64,000 nt of DNA from Selenomonas sp. oral taxon 920 (GTDB lineage: Bacteria > Bacillota > Negativicutes > Selenomonadales > Selenomonadaceae): positions 409,501 to 473,500 of the forward strand of contig NZ_CP017042.1 of NCBI RefSeq assembly GCF_001717585.1, written 5' to 3'. Made by a program: the position numbers and the translations under genes. Below are positions 8,973-17,172 of this stretch, one piece after another (the stretch's first letter is position 1; every line of letters begins with the position of its first letter). Below the pieces are notes generated by a model. The model was given only the letters and a program-made list of their open reading frames with translations, was not told the DNA's origin and did no database searches.

Positions 8973-8984
8973 AGGGGCATAAGC

Positions 8985-10007
8985 ATGGAAAAGACAGTCA
9001 ATGAGATTGCCTCGCTTGTCGGCGGCAGTGTGTGCGGTGACGGTGCACGTGTGATACGAAGCCTTGCCTCTCTTGACGAGGCGGGTGCGGATGATCTTGC
9101 CTTTGCCGTTCCGCCGCATATTGAGGAGGCGCGCGGGGCAAAGGCAGGGGCGCTGCTTCTGCCGCAGGGAACGGAGGGTTTTGACGGCACCGTTATCTTT
9201 GCTGCAGAGCCGAAGGCGGCATTTGCGAAGCTGATGGCGATCTTTACCCCGCCGATCGAGCACGCCGTAGGTGTGAGCGATGAGGCATACATCGGCGCGG
9301 ACGTTCAGATCGGGGCGGGCGCGACCGTCCTGCCCTTTGCCTGCATCGACGACCATGCGGTCATCGGCGCGGGCGTGACTGTTTATCCTCATGCCTATGT
9401 CGGGCAGTATACGACGATTGGCGATCATACCGTTCTCTACCCGAGTGCGACCGTGCGCGAGCACTGCCGCATTGGGGCGCGCTGCACGATTCACAGCGGC
9501 GCGGTCATCGGCGCGGACGGCTTCGGCTTTACGACCGAGGCGGGCGTCCATACCAAGGTGCCGCAGGTGGGCGGTGTCATCATCGAGGACGATGTGGAGA
9601 TCGGTGCACACGTCGGCATTGACCGTGCGACCCTCGGTGCAACCGTCATCGGAAAGGGAACGAAGATCGACAACCTCGTTCACATCGGGCACAACTGCAA
9701 TATCGGCGCGAACTGCCTCATCGTCGCCCAGACCGGTATCTCCGGCTCGACGAAGGTCGGGCATAACGTCACATTCGGCGGTCAGGTCGGCACGGTCGGA
9801 CACATCAACATCGGTGCAAACTCGGTCTATGCTGCGCGCTCCGGCATCATTGGAGATATGCCCGAGGGCGTTTTCTGCGCGGGATTCCCCGTGCAGCCGC
9901 ACGCGGAATGGCTGCGTGTACAGGCGGCGATCCGCCGTCTGCCCGAGATGGTGAAAAAAATAAAGACCCTCGAAAAGCGGCTCGAGGATCTCTCCGGGAA
10001 GGACTGA
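8985..10007 (+). CDS. lpxD: UDP-3-O-acylglucosamine N-acyltransferase LpxD
   Basis: 340 residues, the usual LpxD length. It adds the N-linked hydroxyacyl chain in the third step of lipid A synthesis. The N-terminal uridine-binding domain runs to about residue 100. A left-handed beta-helix of hexapeptide repeats (many I/V-G-A-x-x triplets, about 100-300) follows, and a C-terminal helix ends the protein. 'LVHIGHNCNIGANC' contains the catalytic His region of the family. Its presence means this Firmicute makes lipid A. The Skp-lpxD order matches the proteobacterial bamA-skp-lpxD cluster. Confidence 0.95.
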   Translation: MEKTVNEIASLVGGSVCGDGARVIRSLASLDEAGADDLAFAVPPHIEEARGAKAGALLLPQGTEGFDGTVIFAAEPKAAFAKLMAIFTPPIEHAVGVSDEAYIGADVQIGAGATVLPFACIDDHAVIGAGVTVYPHAYVGQYTTIGDHTVLYPSATVREHCRIGARCTIHSGAVIGADGFGFTTEAGVHTKVPQVGGVIIEDDVEIGAHVGIDRATLGATVIGKGTKIDNLVHIGHNCNIGANCLIVAQTGISGSTKVGHNVTFGGQVGTVGHINIGANSVYAARSGIIGDMPEGVFCAGFPVQPHAEWLRVQAAIRRLPEMVKKIKTLEKRLEDLSGKD

Positions 10008-10008
10008 G

Positions 10009-10884
10009 ATGTTCTCCTACTATGCGGTGAAATTCCTCAGCCGCATCCTCTGTCTGCTGCCGCACGGCATCGCAATGGCTCTTGGTGCGGTGCTTGCACG
10101 GCTCGCGTGGATCTTTGTTCCCGCAAAGCGTAGGACGCTCGCAAGGGAACAGATCATGCGCTGTCTTGATGTTTCGGAGCCGGAGGCGGAGCGCATCGCG
10201 CGTGAGAGCAGTCTGCGCTTTGGCCCCATGCTGATGGAGGTCCTCCGCTTTCCTGTCATGAAGCCGCGCATGCGCGACTACGTTACGATCACGGGTGCTA
10301 TGGATGAGGTGCGCGCAGCAATCGCCGGCGGACGTGGTGCGATCTTTGCTACCTCGCACAGCGGCAACTGGGAGCTCATGGGCGGTGCATTCGCCTGTGC
10401 AGGGCTTCCTATCGTCGGTGTGGCAAAGCGGCAGAGCTCGGCGGGGATGGATCGCTTCATCAACGAGTATCGTACACTCGTCGGGATGCACGTCACGTAT
10501 CGGACGGGCGTGCGCGAGATGTTTCGGATGATCGACGAGGGCTGGATCATCGGGCTCATCAGCGATCAGGATCCGTCGCTGCGCGATGGTGTTGTCATCG
10601 ATTTCTTTGGTCAGCGGACGAATGCGTTCACCGGTGCAGCTGCCATCGCACGGCGCTGTGGTGTGCCGATCTTCCCCGTCTTTATCCATCGCGAACCGAA
10701 CGGACATCACATCCTCACCGTCCAGCCAGGCATCATGGTCGAAAAGACGGACGATCGCGCAGCAGACGTGAAGCGTGTGACGCAGATCGTGAGCAGGCGC
10801 ATCGAGGCATGGATTCGGACATATCCCGAGGAGTGGTTCTGGCTGCATGACCGCTGGAAGTCCCTGCGGGAGGAACAGACGTGA
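10009..10884 (+). CDS. Lipid A biosynthesis (lauroyl/myristoyl-type) acyltransferase LpxL/HtrB family
   Basis: 291 residues. An N-terminal hydrophobic segment is followed by the LPLAT core: 'GRGAIFATSHSGNWELMG' holds the HxxxxE-type catalytic motif (His and Glu four residues apart), and 'SDQDPSLRDGVVIDFFGQ' matches the family. It adds secondary acyl chains to Kdo-lipid A at the inner membrane. The ATG lies one base after the lpxD stop, so it is coupled. LpxL or LpxM specificity cannot be told from sequence. Confidence 0.9.
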   Translation: MFSYYAVKFLSRILCLLPHGIAMALGAVLARLAWIFVPAKRRTLAREQIMRCLDVSEPEAERIARESSLRFGPMLMEVLRFPVMKPRMRDYVTITGAMDEVRAAIAGGRGAIFATSHSGNWELMGGAFACAGLPIVGVAKRQSSAGMDRFINEYRTLVGMHVTYRTGVREMFRMIDEGWIIGLISDQDPSLRDGVVIDFFGQRTNAFTGAAAIARRCGVPIFPVFIHREPNGHHILTVQPGIMVEKTDDRAADVKRVTQIVSRRIEAWIRTYPEEWFWLHDRWKSLREEQT

Positions 10885-10932
10885 AAAGGGTGTGTTGTAC
10901 AAAACCAACGGCTTTGTACAACACACCCTTTT
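10884..10932. terminator. Perfect bidirectional terminator between lpxL-like gene and FtsA-like gene
   Basis: A perfect 20-bp inverted repeat (10884-10903 and 10913-10932) with a 9-base loop and A/T runs at both outer ends. It separates convergent genes and overlaps the last base of the acyltransferase stop codon. It should end transcripts from both sides. Confidence 0.9.
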
Positions 10933-10945
10933 ATGGTGCTGCAAA

Positions 10946-13426
10946 TCAATCGTAACGCATCAGCGAGTCAATCGTTATGTCGTTCTGTGCAGCATTGGCG
11001 GACGGTACTTCTTCCTGCGGCGCGGCAGTGTGCTCCTCTGCCTGCGTGAGATTCGTACGCGCGGCGATGCTGCCGAGAATGGCGCTTGCAGCAGGGGTAT
11101 TCTCGCTGCTTTTCTCTGTGGTCGGGTTCAGCGAATCAAGCGGGGTGAATGCCACCTCCAGCGTATCACCTGTGTGGATGGGACTGGTAAAATCTGCCTT
11201 GATGCCGTTTACAAGGATTGCGAAGGTGACACGGCTTGTTGCGGGCGGCGGCGTGAATCCAACGGCGAGCAGAGCCTCGCTGACGTTTGCGCTGCCTGTA
11301 CCCTTTTGGTAGGCAATGACTGCGCCATCCTCGACCACCGTGCTTGCCGAGGCCTCACGTCCGTTGATCGTGAGACCAAAGCCGGAGGCGGGTACTGCGT
11401 GTTCTCTGCCCTCATAGGTGATCGTCGCATAAGATGCTGCCGCGGAGAGATCGAGCACGGTTTCGACGGTCGGGATGGCGGTCTCCTCATACTCGATCAC
11501 GTCGCCCTCATGCAGCATCGTGGAGAGCGGTGCGGGCGCATCGTTCAGCGTGATGTGCGGCTGCGTCGAGAAGCGGCGCGCCTCTCCGTTCAGCGTGTAG
11601 GAAATGCGCCGTCCCGTGGGCGGGAGGTTCGCCGCGCGCAGCACTTCGCCGAGGGTGCGCTCACGCCGTGAGACGATGACGTCGCCGTCGCGCAGGATGG
11701 GATCCCCTTCAGGCACGCTGTCGTTGATGAGGATATTCGCGGTGACAGCGGTCTCCTCTCCGTTGAGGGAGACCGTATAGCTGTCGACTGTGCCGATGAT
11801 CTCACTCAGCCGTATCTCTGGCTGTGTGCCGTTTTCTCCCGCAACAAGCTTGATGCGGCAGTCGTCGTGGATGGGGGAGTCGAGGCTCGCACTCTTGCCG
11901 TCGATCGTGATTTGTGCCAGCGTGCCCATCGTGCCGGGGAAGCTGCGCCGCTCTCCATTCACGGTAATCATGAGTCCCATGCCGGGGCGTCCGTTGTATT
12001 TGCGCAGGCTGATGCCGGCGGCAAGCAGAGCATCGGAAACATTGAGCTCACGGAAGTTAAAGAGACTATACTCGATGTCGTTGATCCAGACGGCGAGGAA
12101 ATGGAGGGTGTTGATGGAGGCGATCTTCAAAATGCCGAGCGGCGTGACCGCGTCAGGTGCATGGAGCTCGGCGGGGAGCTCCACAACGCCGTCCACTTCC
12201 TCGGGCTGACGTACGGCGACGCGCGCCTCTGGAATGCCGAGCGCTGCCGCCACAAGTTCCGGCATCATGGGCGTGAGTGCGCCGCCGCCGACAAGCATGA
12301 CCGCCTGCGGAGGTTCGCCGTTCAGCTCCAGAATCTGCTTTGCGATCGCGTTTGCGAGATGCTCGACGCCCGGCCGGATGGCAGTGACGACCTGCTCTGC
12401 GGTGAGCGAGAGCTTCATGCCGAGGATGTCCGTGAACGATACATCCTGTCCGTCCGCCGCCTTGCGCTTGATGTCCTCCGCGATATTGAAGTCAAGGAGG
12501 TACTCGCGTGAGATCGCTTCCGTGATCTCATCGCCCGCCATCGGCACCATTCCATAGGCAATGACGGAGCCGCCGCGCGTGATGGCAACGTCGGACGTAC
12601 CCGCGCCGATGTCGACGAGGACGAGGTTCAGATGGCGCATGGTGGGCGGGATGAGGACGTTGATGCCCGCGATCGGCTCAAGGGTGAGTGCGCGCATCTC
12701 GAGGTGCGTCTCGCGCAGCGCGGACTGCATTGAGTCCACGACTTGACGCGGGAGAAAGGTTGCAATGACGGTTGCCTGTGCATGTCTGCCGCGCTGACCG
12801 ACAAGGGTCTTGAGGTCGTTGCCGTCGAGGGTGTAGCGGATCGTGCTGTAGCCAACGCAGTAGTAACGCGTGGGATCGTCGACCGTATGCGAATGGGCGA
12901 GCTTCTTCTGCGCCGCTTGTACGCCCGCAAAGTCGAGGTCACGCTGCTGCGCGGGCGTGATCGTGCCCGTGACATCCTGCTCCGCCTCTGCGGTCATTGT
13001 GTAGAGCGCACGTCCCGCCGCCGCTACGGCAGCACTGCTCAGCGCTCCCGTGCGCTCGGTGAGGCGGCGCTTGACCTCGCGGATGATGGCGGCGACCTGC
13101 GGCACGTCGTGAATCTGTCCGTCGAGCATGGCACGCGTCTTGTGCTCCATGCGCTCGGTGGCGAGGATGTGGAGGAGACCCTCCCGCTGCTCGGCGACGA
13201 TGCCGATGACGCTGCGCGTGCCGATGTCGAGTGCAAAGACGAGCTCACTTGGGCGCTCACGGTGTGATGCAGCGTGCACGACACCCGCCTCGACCTTCTT
13301 TGGACGACCGCGTTTTTTGGCGGTGGTGTCCTCCATCTCCTCCTGCACGCGTTTTTTCGGGCGGCCACGCTTCTTCGCAGGCGTATCTGCGTGTATCTCT
13401 TCGTTTGTCTTATCCAGATCCGGCAT
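10946..13426 (-). CDS. FtsA-like (actin-fold) ATPase with AT-hook-like N-terminus and repeated C-terminal domains
   Basis: 826 residues. Residues 18-25 and 37-44 are two copies of 'KKRGRPKK', the AT-hook core. An FtsA/PilM-type actin fold runs from about residue 60 to 420, with phosphate-1 'ALDIGTRSVIGIV', phosphate-2 'VDIGAGTSDVAI' and adenosine 'VMLVGGGALTPMMPEL' motifs. The next 350 residues hold about five imperfect repeats built on 'T(I/L)NG...DGD.I.Y', probably small beta-grasp units. FtsA itself is about 420 residues, so this is the long FtsA-domain protein seen in Negativicutes. There is no C-terminal amphipathic membrane helix at the end. Role in division or pilus assembly is uncertain. 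Confidence 0.75.
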   Translation of the reverse strand: MPDLDKTNEEIHADTPAKKRGRPKKRVQEEMEDTTAKKRGRPKKVEAGVVHAASHRERPSELVFALDIGTRSVIGIVAEQREGLLHILATERMEHKTRAMLDGQIHDVPQVAAIIREVKRRLTERTGALSSAAVAAAGRALYTMTAEAEQDVTGTITPAQQRDLDFAGVQAAQKKLAHSHTVDDPTRYYCVGYSTIRYTLDGNDLKTLVGQRGRHAQATVIATFLPRQVVDSMQSALRETHLEMRALTLEPIAGINVLIPPTMRHLNLVLVDIGAGTSDVAITRGGSVIAYGMVPMAGDEITEAISREYLLDFNIAEDIKRKAADGQDVSFTDILGMKLSLTAEQVVTAIRPGVEHLANAIAKQILELNGEPPQAVMLVGGGALTPMMPELVAAALGIPEARVAVRQPEEVDGVVELPAELHAPDAVTPLGILKIASINTLHFLAVWINDIEYSLFNFRELNVSDALLAAGISLRKYNGRPGMGLMITVNGERRSFPGTMGTLAQITIDGKSASLDSPIHDDCRIKLVAGENGTQPEIRLSEIIGTVDSYTVSLNGEETAVTANILINDSVPEGDPILRDGDVIVSRRERTLGEVLRAANLPPTGRRISYTLNGEARRFSTQPHITLNDAPAPLSTMLHEGDVIEYEETAIPTVETVLDLSAAASYATITYEGREHAVPASGFGLTINGREASASTVVEDGAVIAYQKGTGSANVSEALLAVGFTPPPATSRVTFAILVNGIKADFTSPIHTGDTLEVAFTPLDSLNPTTEKSSENTPAASAILGSIAARTNLTQAEEHTAAPQEEVPSANAAQNDITIDSLMRYD

Positions 13427-13507
13427 TTCGATCTCCCTTGAAAACTAACGTATACTATTTTTACTTATTCGGTTCTTTTCAAAAAAATCCTGCCATACAC
13501 CGCACAC

Positions 13508-13740
13508 AAAAAGGTCAGAATGAAGCCGCCGCAAGGGCAGTTCCACTCTGACCACAAGAGGGGTCTGAAATGCCGTATGACTTATATGTCTATACCTGCG
13601 TAAAGCAGGTGGGTACCCTAAGTCCGACTAACGCGTTCTCCAAAGGAGCGTCGCGCTCACCGGAATCAATTCGAGTTCCCTAAAAGATCTGTAGGTTAGA
13701 CATTGCTAAGGCATACGCACATCTAAGGCTCACCTTCTTG
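13508..13740 (-). ncRNA. ssrS: Structured intergenic RNA, probably 6S RNA (SsrS)
   Basis: Read on the minus strand this is about 233 nt. The ends pair (13733-13740 with 13555-13562), further pairing of CGTATG with CATACG continues the closing stem, then comes an open central region. 'GGTGAGC' plus a GC-rich hairpin lies in the terminal stem, and an ACCTGC/GCAGGT hairpin sits on the 3' side of the bubble. A strong terminator hairpin (13513-13553) with a U-run ends it. Closing stem, bubble and terminal stem is the 6S RNA plan, which mimics an open promoter and binds RNA polymerase. The class is assigned by shape and short motifs only. A covariance-model search (Rfam RF00013) would decide. Confidence 0.58.
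13513..13553 (-). terminator. Terminator of the 6S-like RNA
   Basis: An 18-bp imperfect stem with a 5-base loop is followed by five U residues on the minus strand (13512-13508). It separates the RNA from the FtsA-like gene 80 bp further on. Confidence 0.8.
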
Positions 13741-13745
13741 GCATT

Positions 13746-13774
13746 ATGATAACATAAAAAAAAATGAGCCGCAA
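13746..13774 (-). promoter_or_regulatory. Promoter of the 6S-like RNA
   Basis: On the minus strand TTGCGG (13774-13769) and TATCAT (13751-13746) are 17 bp apart, placing the start near 13740, exactly at the 5' arm of the closing stem. Confidence 0.6.
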
Positions 13775-13883
13775 GACTTGACAAATACAGGAATAACAAT
13801 TTGTTCCAACAATTTGAAATCTGTCTTTTCGGAAAACTTCATCGAAATATATGTACCCTCTTTTCCTATGGAAAATACCGTGC

Positions 13884-13889
13884 TATAAT
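13884..13889 (+). promoter_or_regulatory. -10 element (TATAAT) of the dhaL promoter
   Basis: A consensus TATAAT 46 bp before the chosen dhaL start; the -35 region (TTTTCC) is weak. It argues against the in-frame ATGs at 13851 and 13902, which would lie at or before the transcript start. Confidence 0.55.
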
Positions 13890-13934
13890 AGATATGAGAA
13901 TATGGAAAACTCTAATTTCGGGAAAGCTGGTGCG

Positions 13935-14564
13935 ATGGAGATGGCAAACGTACGGGATGCGGTGAATGCAGTCATCACCGCGATTATGATGCAGAAAGAC
14001 TACTTGACGGCGCTGGATGCAAAGACCGGAGATGGGGATCACGGCCTGAATATGGCGCGCGGATTTACGGCGGCGCGGGAACGGTTGGCAGAGCTGCCTG
14101 CTGAAGCCCCGGTAAGCGATGTGCTTCATCACATCGGGCGCGCATTTATCGAGAATGTCGGCGGTGCAGCGGGACCGCTCTACGGCATTGCCTTCGTGCG
14201 TGCGGGCGAGGCAGTGAATGATCAAACACGGCTCGACGTGCACAGCTTTGAAAAACTCTTTACGGCGGGGGTCGAAGCGATCCAGCGGCGCGGACGCGCC
14301 GAGCGCGGGGACAAGACGATGCTCGATACGCTCATCCCGATCCGCGATGCATTCCGCGCGGAGAATGCGGACGGGAAGAGTCTGCGCGAATGCCTCGAGG
14401 ATGCTCTGAACGAGGGGCGCGCGGGCGCGGAGTATACAAAGACCATTGCGGCACGGCGCGGAAGAGCTGCGCTCATCGGTGAGCGCAGCATCGGCATTGA
14501 GGATCCGGGTGCGATGAGTTCGCTCATCATGTTCCGTGCACTGTGCAGCTATCTGCGCGGCTGA
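13935..14564 (+). CDS. dhaL: DhaL-type dihydroxyacetone kinase ADP-binding subunit
   Basis: 209 residues, the normal DhaL length. 'LDAKTGDGDHGLNMARGF' carries the Asp cluster that binds Mg-ADP, followed by 'ENVGGAAGPLYGIAF' and 'SIGIEDPGAMSS', all diagnostic. With DhaK and the phosphoryl donor DhaM it phosphorylates dihydroxyacetone. Neither partner lies nearby, so this is an orphan copy here and its substrate may differ. Start chosen at 13935 because the promoter -10 lies at 13884-13889 and the product then matches the family length; ATG 13941 is also possible. Confidence 0.85.
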   Translation: MEMANVRDAVNAVITAIMMQKDYLTALDAKTGDGDHGLNMARGFTAARERLAELPAEAPVSDVLHHIGRAFIENVGGAAGPLYGIAFVRAGEAVNDQTRLDVHSFEKLFTAGVEAIQRRGRAERGDKTMLDTLIPIRDAFRAENADGKSLRECLEDALNEGRAGAEYTKTIAARRGRAALIGERSIGIEDPGAMSSLIMFRALCSYLRG

Positions 14565-14587
14565 TCTGCTTTTTAGGGGGAAATACG

Positions 14588-16063
14588 TTGACAACTACGG
14601 AGATTCGCACCCGTTTTGCACCGAGTCCGACGGGCTATATGCACATTGGCAATCTGCGCACTGCACTCTATGCATGGCTGTTTGCGCGGGCAAACGACGG
14701 TACATTCATCCTGCGCATCGAGGATACCGACCGCAATCGCTACGTGGCGGACGCGGTAGACTTCATCCGCCGTACACTCGATGCAGCGGGCATCGTGCCG
14801 GACGAGGGACCCGACGGCATCGGCGGGGACTACGGCCCCTATGTGCAGAGCGAACGCATGGAGATCTACAGGGAATATGCGGAGCAGCTCGTGGCGAGCG
14901 GGCACGCCTACCGCTGTTTTTGTCATCATACGGAGGAGGCGGAACCCGCAGACGGTGAGAAGTCGTTCGGCGGCTACCCGCGCACCTGCCGTGATCTCAG
15001 TGCCGCCGAGGTGGAGGAACATCTCGCACGCGGTGAGGAATACGTTATTCGGCAGAAGATGCCGCTCGTCGGGGAGACGACATTCTACGACGTGCTCCAC
15101 GGCAGCGTCACGATTCCGAACACGGAGCTCGAGGATCAGGTACTCCTCAAGCGTGACGGCATGCCGACGTATAACTTCGCGAATGTCATTGACGACCACC
15201 TCATGAAGGTGTCACATATCATCCGTGGGACGGAGTTCATTACCTCAACGCCGAAGCACGTCCTCCTCTACGAGGCGTTCGGCTGGGAGGCCCCGGTGTT
15301 CGTCCATCTCGCGCCCGTCATGGGGCGCGACGATGCGACGGGTAAGACGAGCAAGCTCTCGAAGCGCCACGGCGCGACGAGCTTTGACGATCTCGTGCAG
15401 ATGGGCTATCCTGCCGAGGCGATTGTGAACTACGTGGCGCTCCTCGGATGGAGCCCGAAGACAACGAATCAGGAAGTCTTTTCAATGGACGAGCTGATCG
15501 AATCGTTCTCCCTCGAAGGACTGTCTAAGTCGCCTGCCGTCTTTGACTATGACAAGCTCGGCTGGATGAGCGGGGAGTACTTCAAGGCGATGACGGACGA
15601 GGAGTTTGCCGCCGCCGCGCGTCCCTTTGCGGGAGAACTGCCTGCACATCTCGCAGAGCAGTGGGGAGCGATTGCACGCCTTCTGCGCACGCGTGTCACG
15701 AAGCTCGGCGACGTGCGTCCCGCGATCGTATTCCTCATCGAGACTCCGCCCTTTGATGCCGCGCTCTACGAGAACAAACGCAACAAGGTGACCCCGAATG
15801 CGGCGAAGGAACTCTTGCCGGAACTCATTGAGATTCTCGCGGCGCTGCCCGCAGAGCGTTGGGAGAACGATCTGCTCTACGCACTGCTCGAGGAGTGCAT
15901 TGAGCGTGAGGGCTGGAAGAAGGGCACGGTCATGTGGATCCTGCGCATTGCGGCAGCGGGGCAGGCGGTGACGCCGGGCGGCGCGACGGAGATCCTTGCT
16001 ATCCTCGGCAGGGAGGCAGGGCTTGCACGCCTGAAAGCCGCACTGGCACAGCTTTCGGCATGA
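14588..16063 (+). CDS. gltX: Glutamyl-tRNA synthetase
   Basis: 491 residues. Class I signature 'FAPSPTGYMHIGNLRTALYAW' (the HIGH motif is HIGN) near the N-terminus and 'KLSKRHGATS' (KMSKS-type) near residue 260. The C-terminal helical anticodon-binding part is present. It charges tRNA-Glu. The start is TTG at 14588, after aggggg at 14575-14580; an in-frame ATG at 14543 lies inside dhaL. Two tRNA-Glu genes follow directly, an apt pairing. In bacteria lacking GlnRS the same enzyme also charges tRNA-Gln; that cannot be told here. Confidence 0.95.
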   Translation: MTTTEIRTRFAPSPTGYMHIGNLRTALYAWLFARANDGTFILRIEDTDRNRYVADAVDFIRRTLDAAGIVPDEGPDGIGGDYGPYVQSERMEIYREYAEQLVASGHAYRCFCHHTEEAEPADGEKSFGGYPRTCRDLSAAEVEEHLARGEEYVIRQKMPLVGETTFYDVLHGSVTIPNTELEDQVLLKRDGMPTYNFANVIDDHLMKVSHIIRGTEFITSTPKHVLLYEAFGWEAPVFVHLAPVMGRDDATGKTSKLSKRHGATSFDDLVQMGYPAEAIVNYVALLGWSPKTTNQEVFSMDELIESFSLEGLSKSPAVFDYDKLGWMSGEYFKAMTDEEFAAAARPFAGELPAHLAEQWGAIARLLRTRVTKLGDVRPAIVFLIETPPFDAALYENKRNKVTPNAAKELLPELIEILAALPAERWENDLLYALLEECIEREGWKKGTVMWILRIAAAGQAVTPGGATEILAILGREAGLARLKAALAQLSA

Positions 16064-16084
16064 CCTGTGACACGAAAAAAGTGC

Positions 16085-16113
16085 TTGCGTTTTTCCTGAT
16101 TCCATGATATAGT
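16085..16113 (+). promoter_or_regulatory. Promoter of the tRNA-Glu pair
   Basis: TTGCGT and TATAGT with 17-bp spacing, ending 20 bp before the first tRNA. Confidence 0.7.
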
Positions 16114-16133
16114 ATCTCCTGTTGACATAATGT

Positions 16134-16208
16134 GGCGCCTTCGTCAAGTGGTTAAGACACCGCCCTCTCACGGCGGGTTCATGGGTTCGAATCCCATAGG
16201 CGTCACCA
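16134..16208 (+). tRNA. tRNA-Glu (CTC), copy 1
   Basis: 75 nt including an encoded CCA. The acceptor stem pairs GGCGCCT with AGGCGTC. The anticodon stem CCGCC/GGCGG holds the 7-base loop CTCTCAC, so the anticodon is CTC, reading GAG. The T arm has GGTTCGAATCC. All arms fold. Confidence 0.95.
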
Positions 16209-16215
16209 ATTCTTC

Positions 16216-16290
16216 GGCGCCTTCGTCAAGTGGTTAAGACACCGCCCTCTCACGGCGGGTTCATGGGTTCGAATCCCATAGGCGTCACCA
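16216..16290 (+). tRNA. tRNA-Glu (CTC), copy 2
   Basis: Identical over 75 nt to the copy 7 bp upstream, CCA included. A tandem duplicate sharing the same transcript. Confidence 0.95.
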
Positions 16291-16302
16291 TCGTATATAG
16301 AT

Positions 16303-16326
16303 AGGGGCTGCTATGCAGCTCCTTTT
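16303..16326 (+). terminator. Terminator after the tRNA-Glu pair
   Basis: A 9-bp stem (16303-16311 with 16315-16323) with a 3-base loop, then a T-run. Confidence 0.7.
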
Positions 16327-16376
16327 GTGTTTATGGGGGAGGGGCGCAGCAATTCATGCGCCTGTTGGAGAGTGTT

Positions 16377-17135
16377 ATGCTTTTTTTATCCATGATTCTC
16401 ATGGGGGGAATCATTGGTTTTGTCGGGGCGGGCGGGAGCGGCGTCATCATCACGCTGCTCGTGGTGGGGTTTGGTGTTCCCATTCATCAGGCGCTCGCCG
16501 TCGCGCTCGGTTCGATGGCGTTCACCACGCTCTCGGGCGCGGTCAGCCACTACCGCGAGCGTGAAGTCGTGCCGCAGACGGGTGCGGTGCTCGGTACAGG
16601 CGGACTCATCGGGGCGCTCATCGGTGCCGTTCTCTCGAACCACATCGAGGCGCCAAATCTCAGCCTGTTTACAGGGCTTATGCTGCTCTCGAGCGCATTC
16701 CTCCTCTATCTGCGCATCTATCAGGCGGAATGGCTCGGACGGCAGATCAACGTGCGTGAGGAACTCCTGACGGGGCGGCGGCTCTATCTCTATGGGCTGC
16801 CCGTCGGTTTCGTCTGTGGCGTGCTCTCGGGTGCGTTCGGGATTGGCTCTGCGGCGTACATCCAGATCGCGCTCATGGTGGTCTTTGGTGTGCCTCTTCT
16901 GCAGGCGATTGGGACGACGATGATGATCATTGTCCCGATCTCGATCAGCGGCGGCATCGGCTATATCCTCTACGGACAGCTCGAGCCGTGGATCTTCATC
17001 CAGACCCTCGCTGCACTCTCCGTCGGCTCGTTCTTCGGGGCAAAGCTGACGCACCTTGCGCCTCTGCCCGTGCTGCGGTTCTGGATTGTCGCGCTGCCGA
17101 CGATCGGCGGTACGATCATGGTATTCTTTCGATAG
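16377..17135 (+). CDS. TSUP (TauE/SafE) family anion exporter
   Basis: 252 residues, about eight membrane segments in two similar halves: 'GGIIGFVGAGGSGVIITLL' near the N-terminus and 'GVLSGAFGIGSAAYIQIAL' after the middle carry the repeated Gly-rich family motif. TSUP proteins move sulfite, sulfonates or related anions across the inner membrane. Two rhodanese lipoproteins follow, which supports a sulfur role. The ATG at 16377 has a ggagag site 5 bases ahead; the in-frame ATG at 16356 has gggggagggg at a longer spacing and remains possible. Confidence 0.85.
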   Translation: MLFLSMILMGGIIGFVGAGGSGVIITLLVVGFGVPIHQALAVALGSMAFTTLSGAVSHYREREVVPQTGAVLGTGGLIGALIGAVLSNHIEAPNLSLFTGLMLLSSAFLLYLRIYQAEWLGRQINVREELLTGRRLYLYGLPVGFVCGVLSGAFGIGSAAYIQIALMVVFGVPLLQAIGTTMMIIVPISISGGIGYILYGQLEPWIFIQTLAALSVGSFFGAKLTHLAPLPVLRFWIVALPTIGGTIMVFFR

Positions 17136-17172
17136 ATTGCCGCTGTGCGGCAGAGAGTTTGGGGGGAAATCT

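Noticed and set aside
13513-13560. A T-box-like 'AGAGTGGAACTGCC' motif in the terminator of the minus-strand RNA
   Set aside because: T-boxes regulate aminoacyl-tRNA or amino-acid genes; the downstream gene is an FtsA-like ATPase, and no stem I features or specifier loop were found. The closing-stem layout fits 6S RNA better.
16134-16290. Tandem identical tRNAs as a possible integration site
   Set aside because: No integrase, no repeated att-like end and no change in composition nearby; simple tandem duplication next to gltX explains it.
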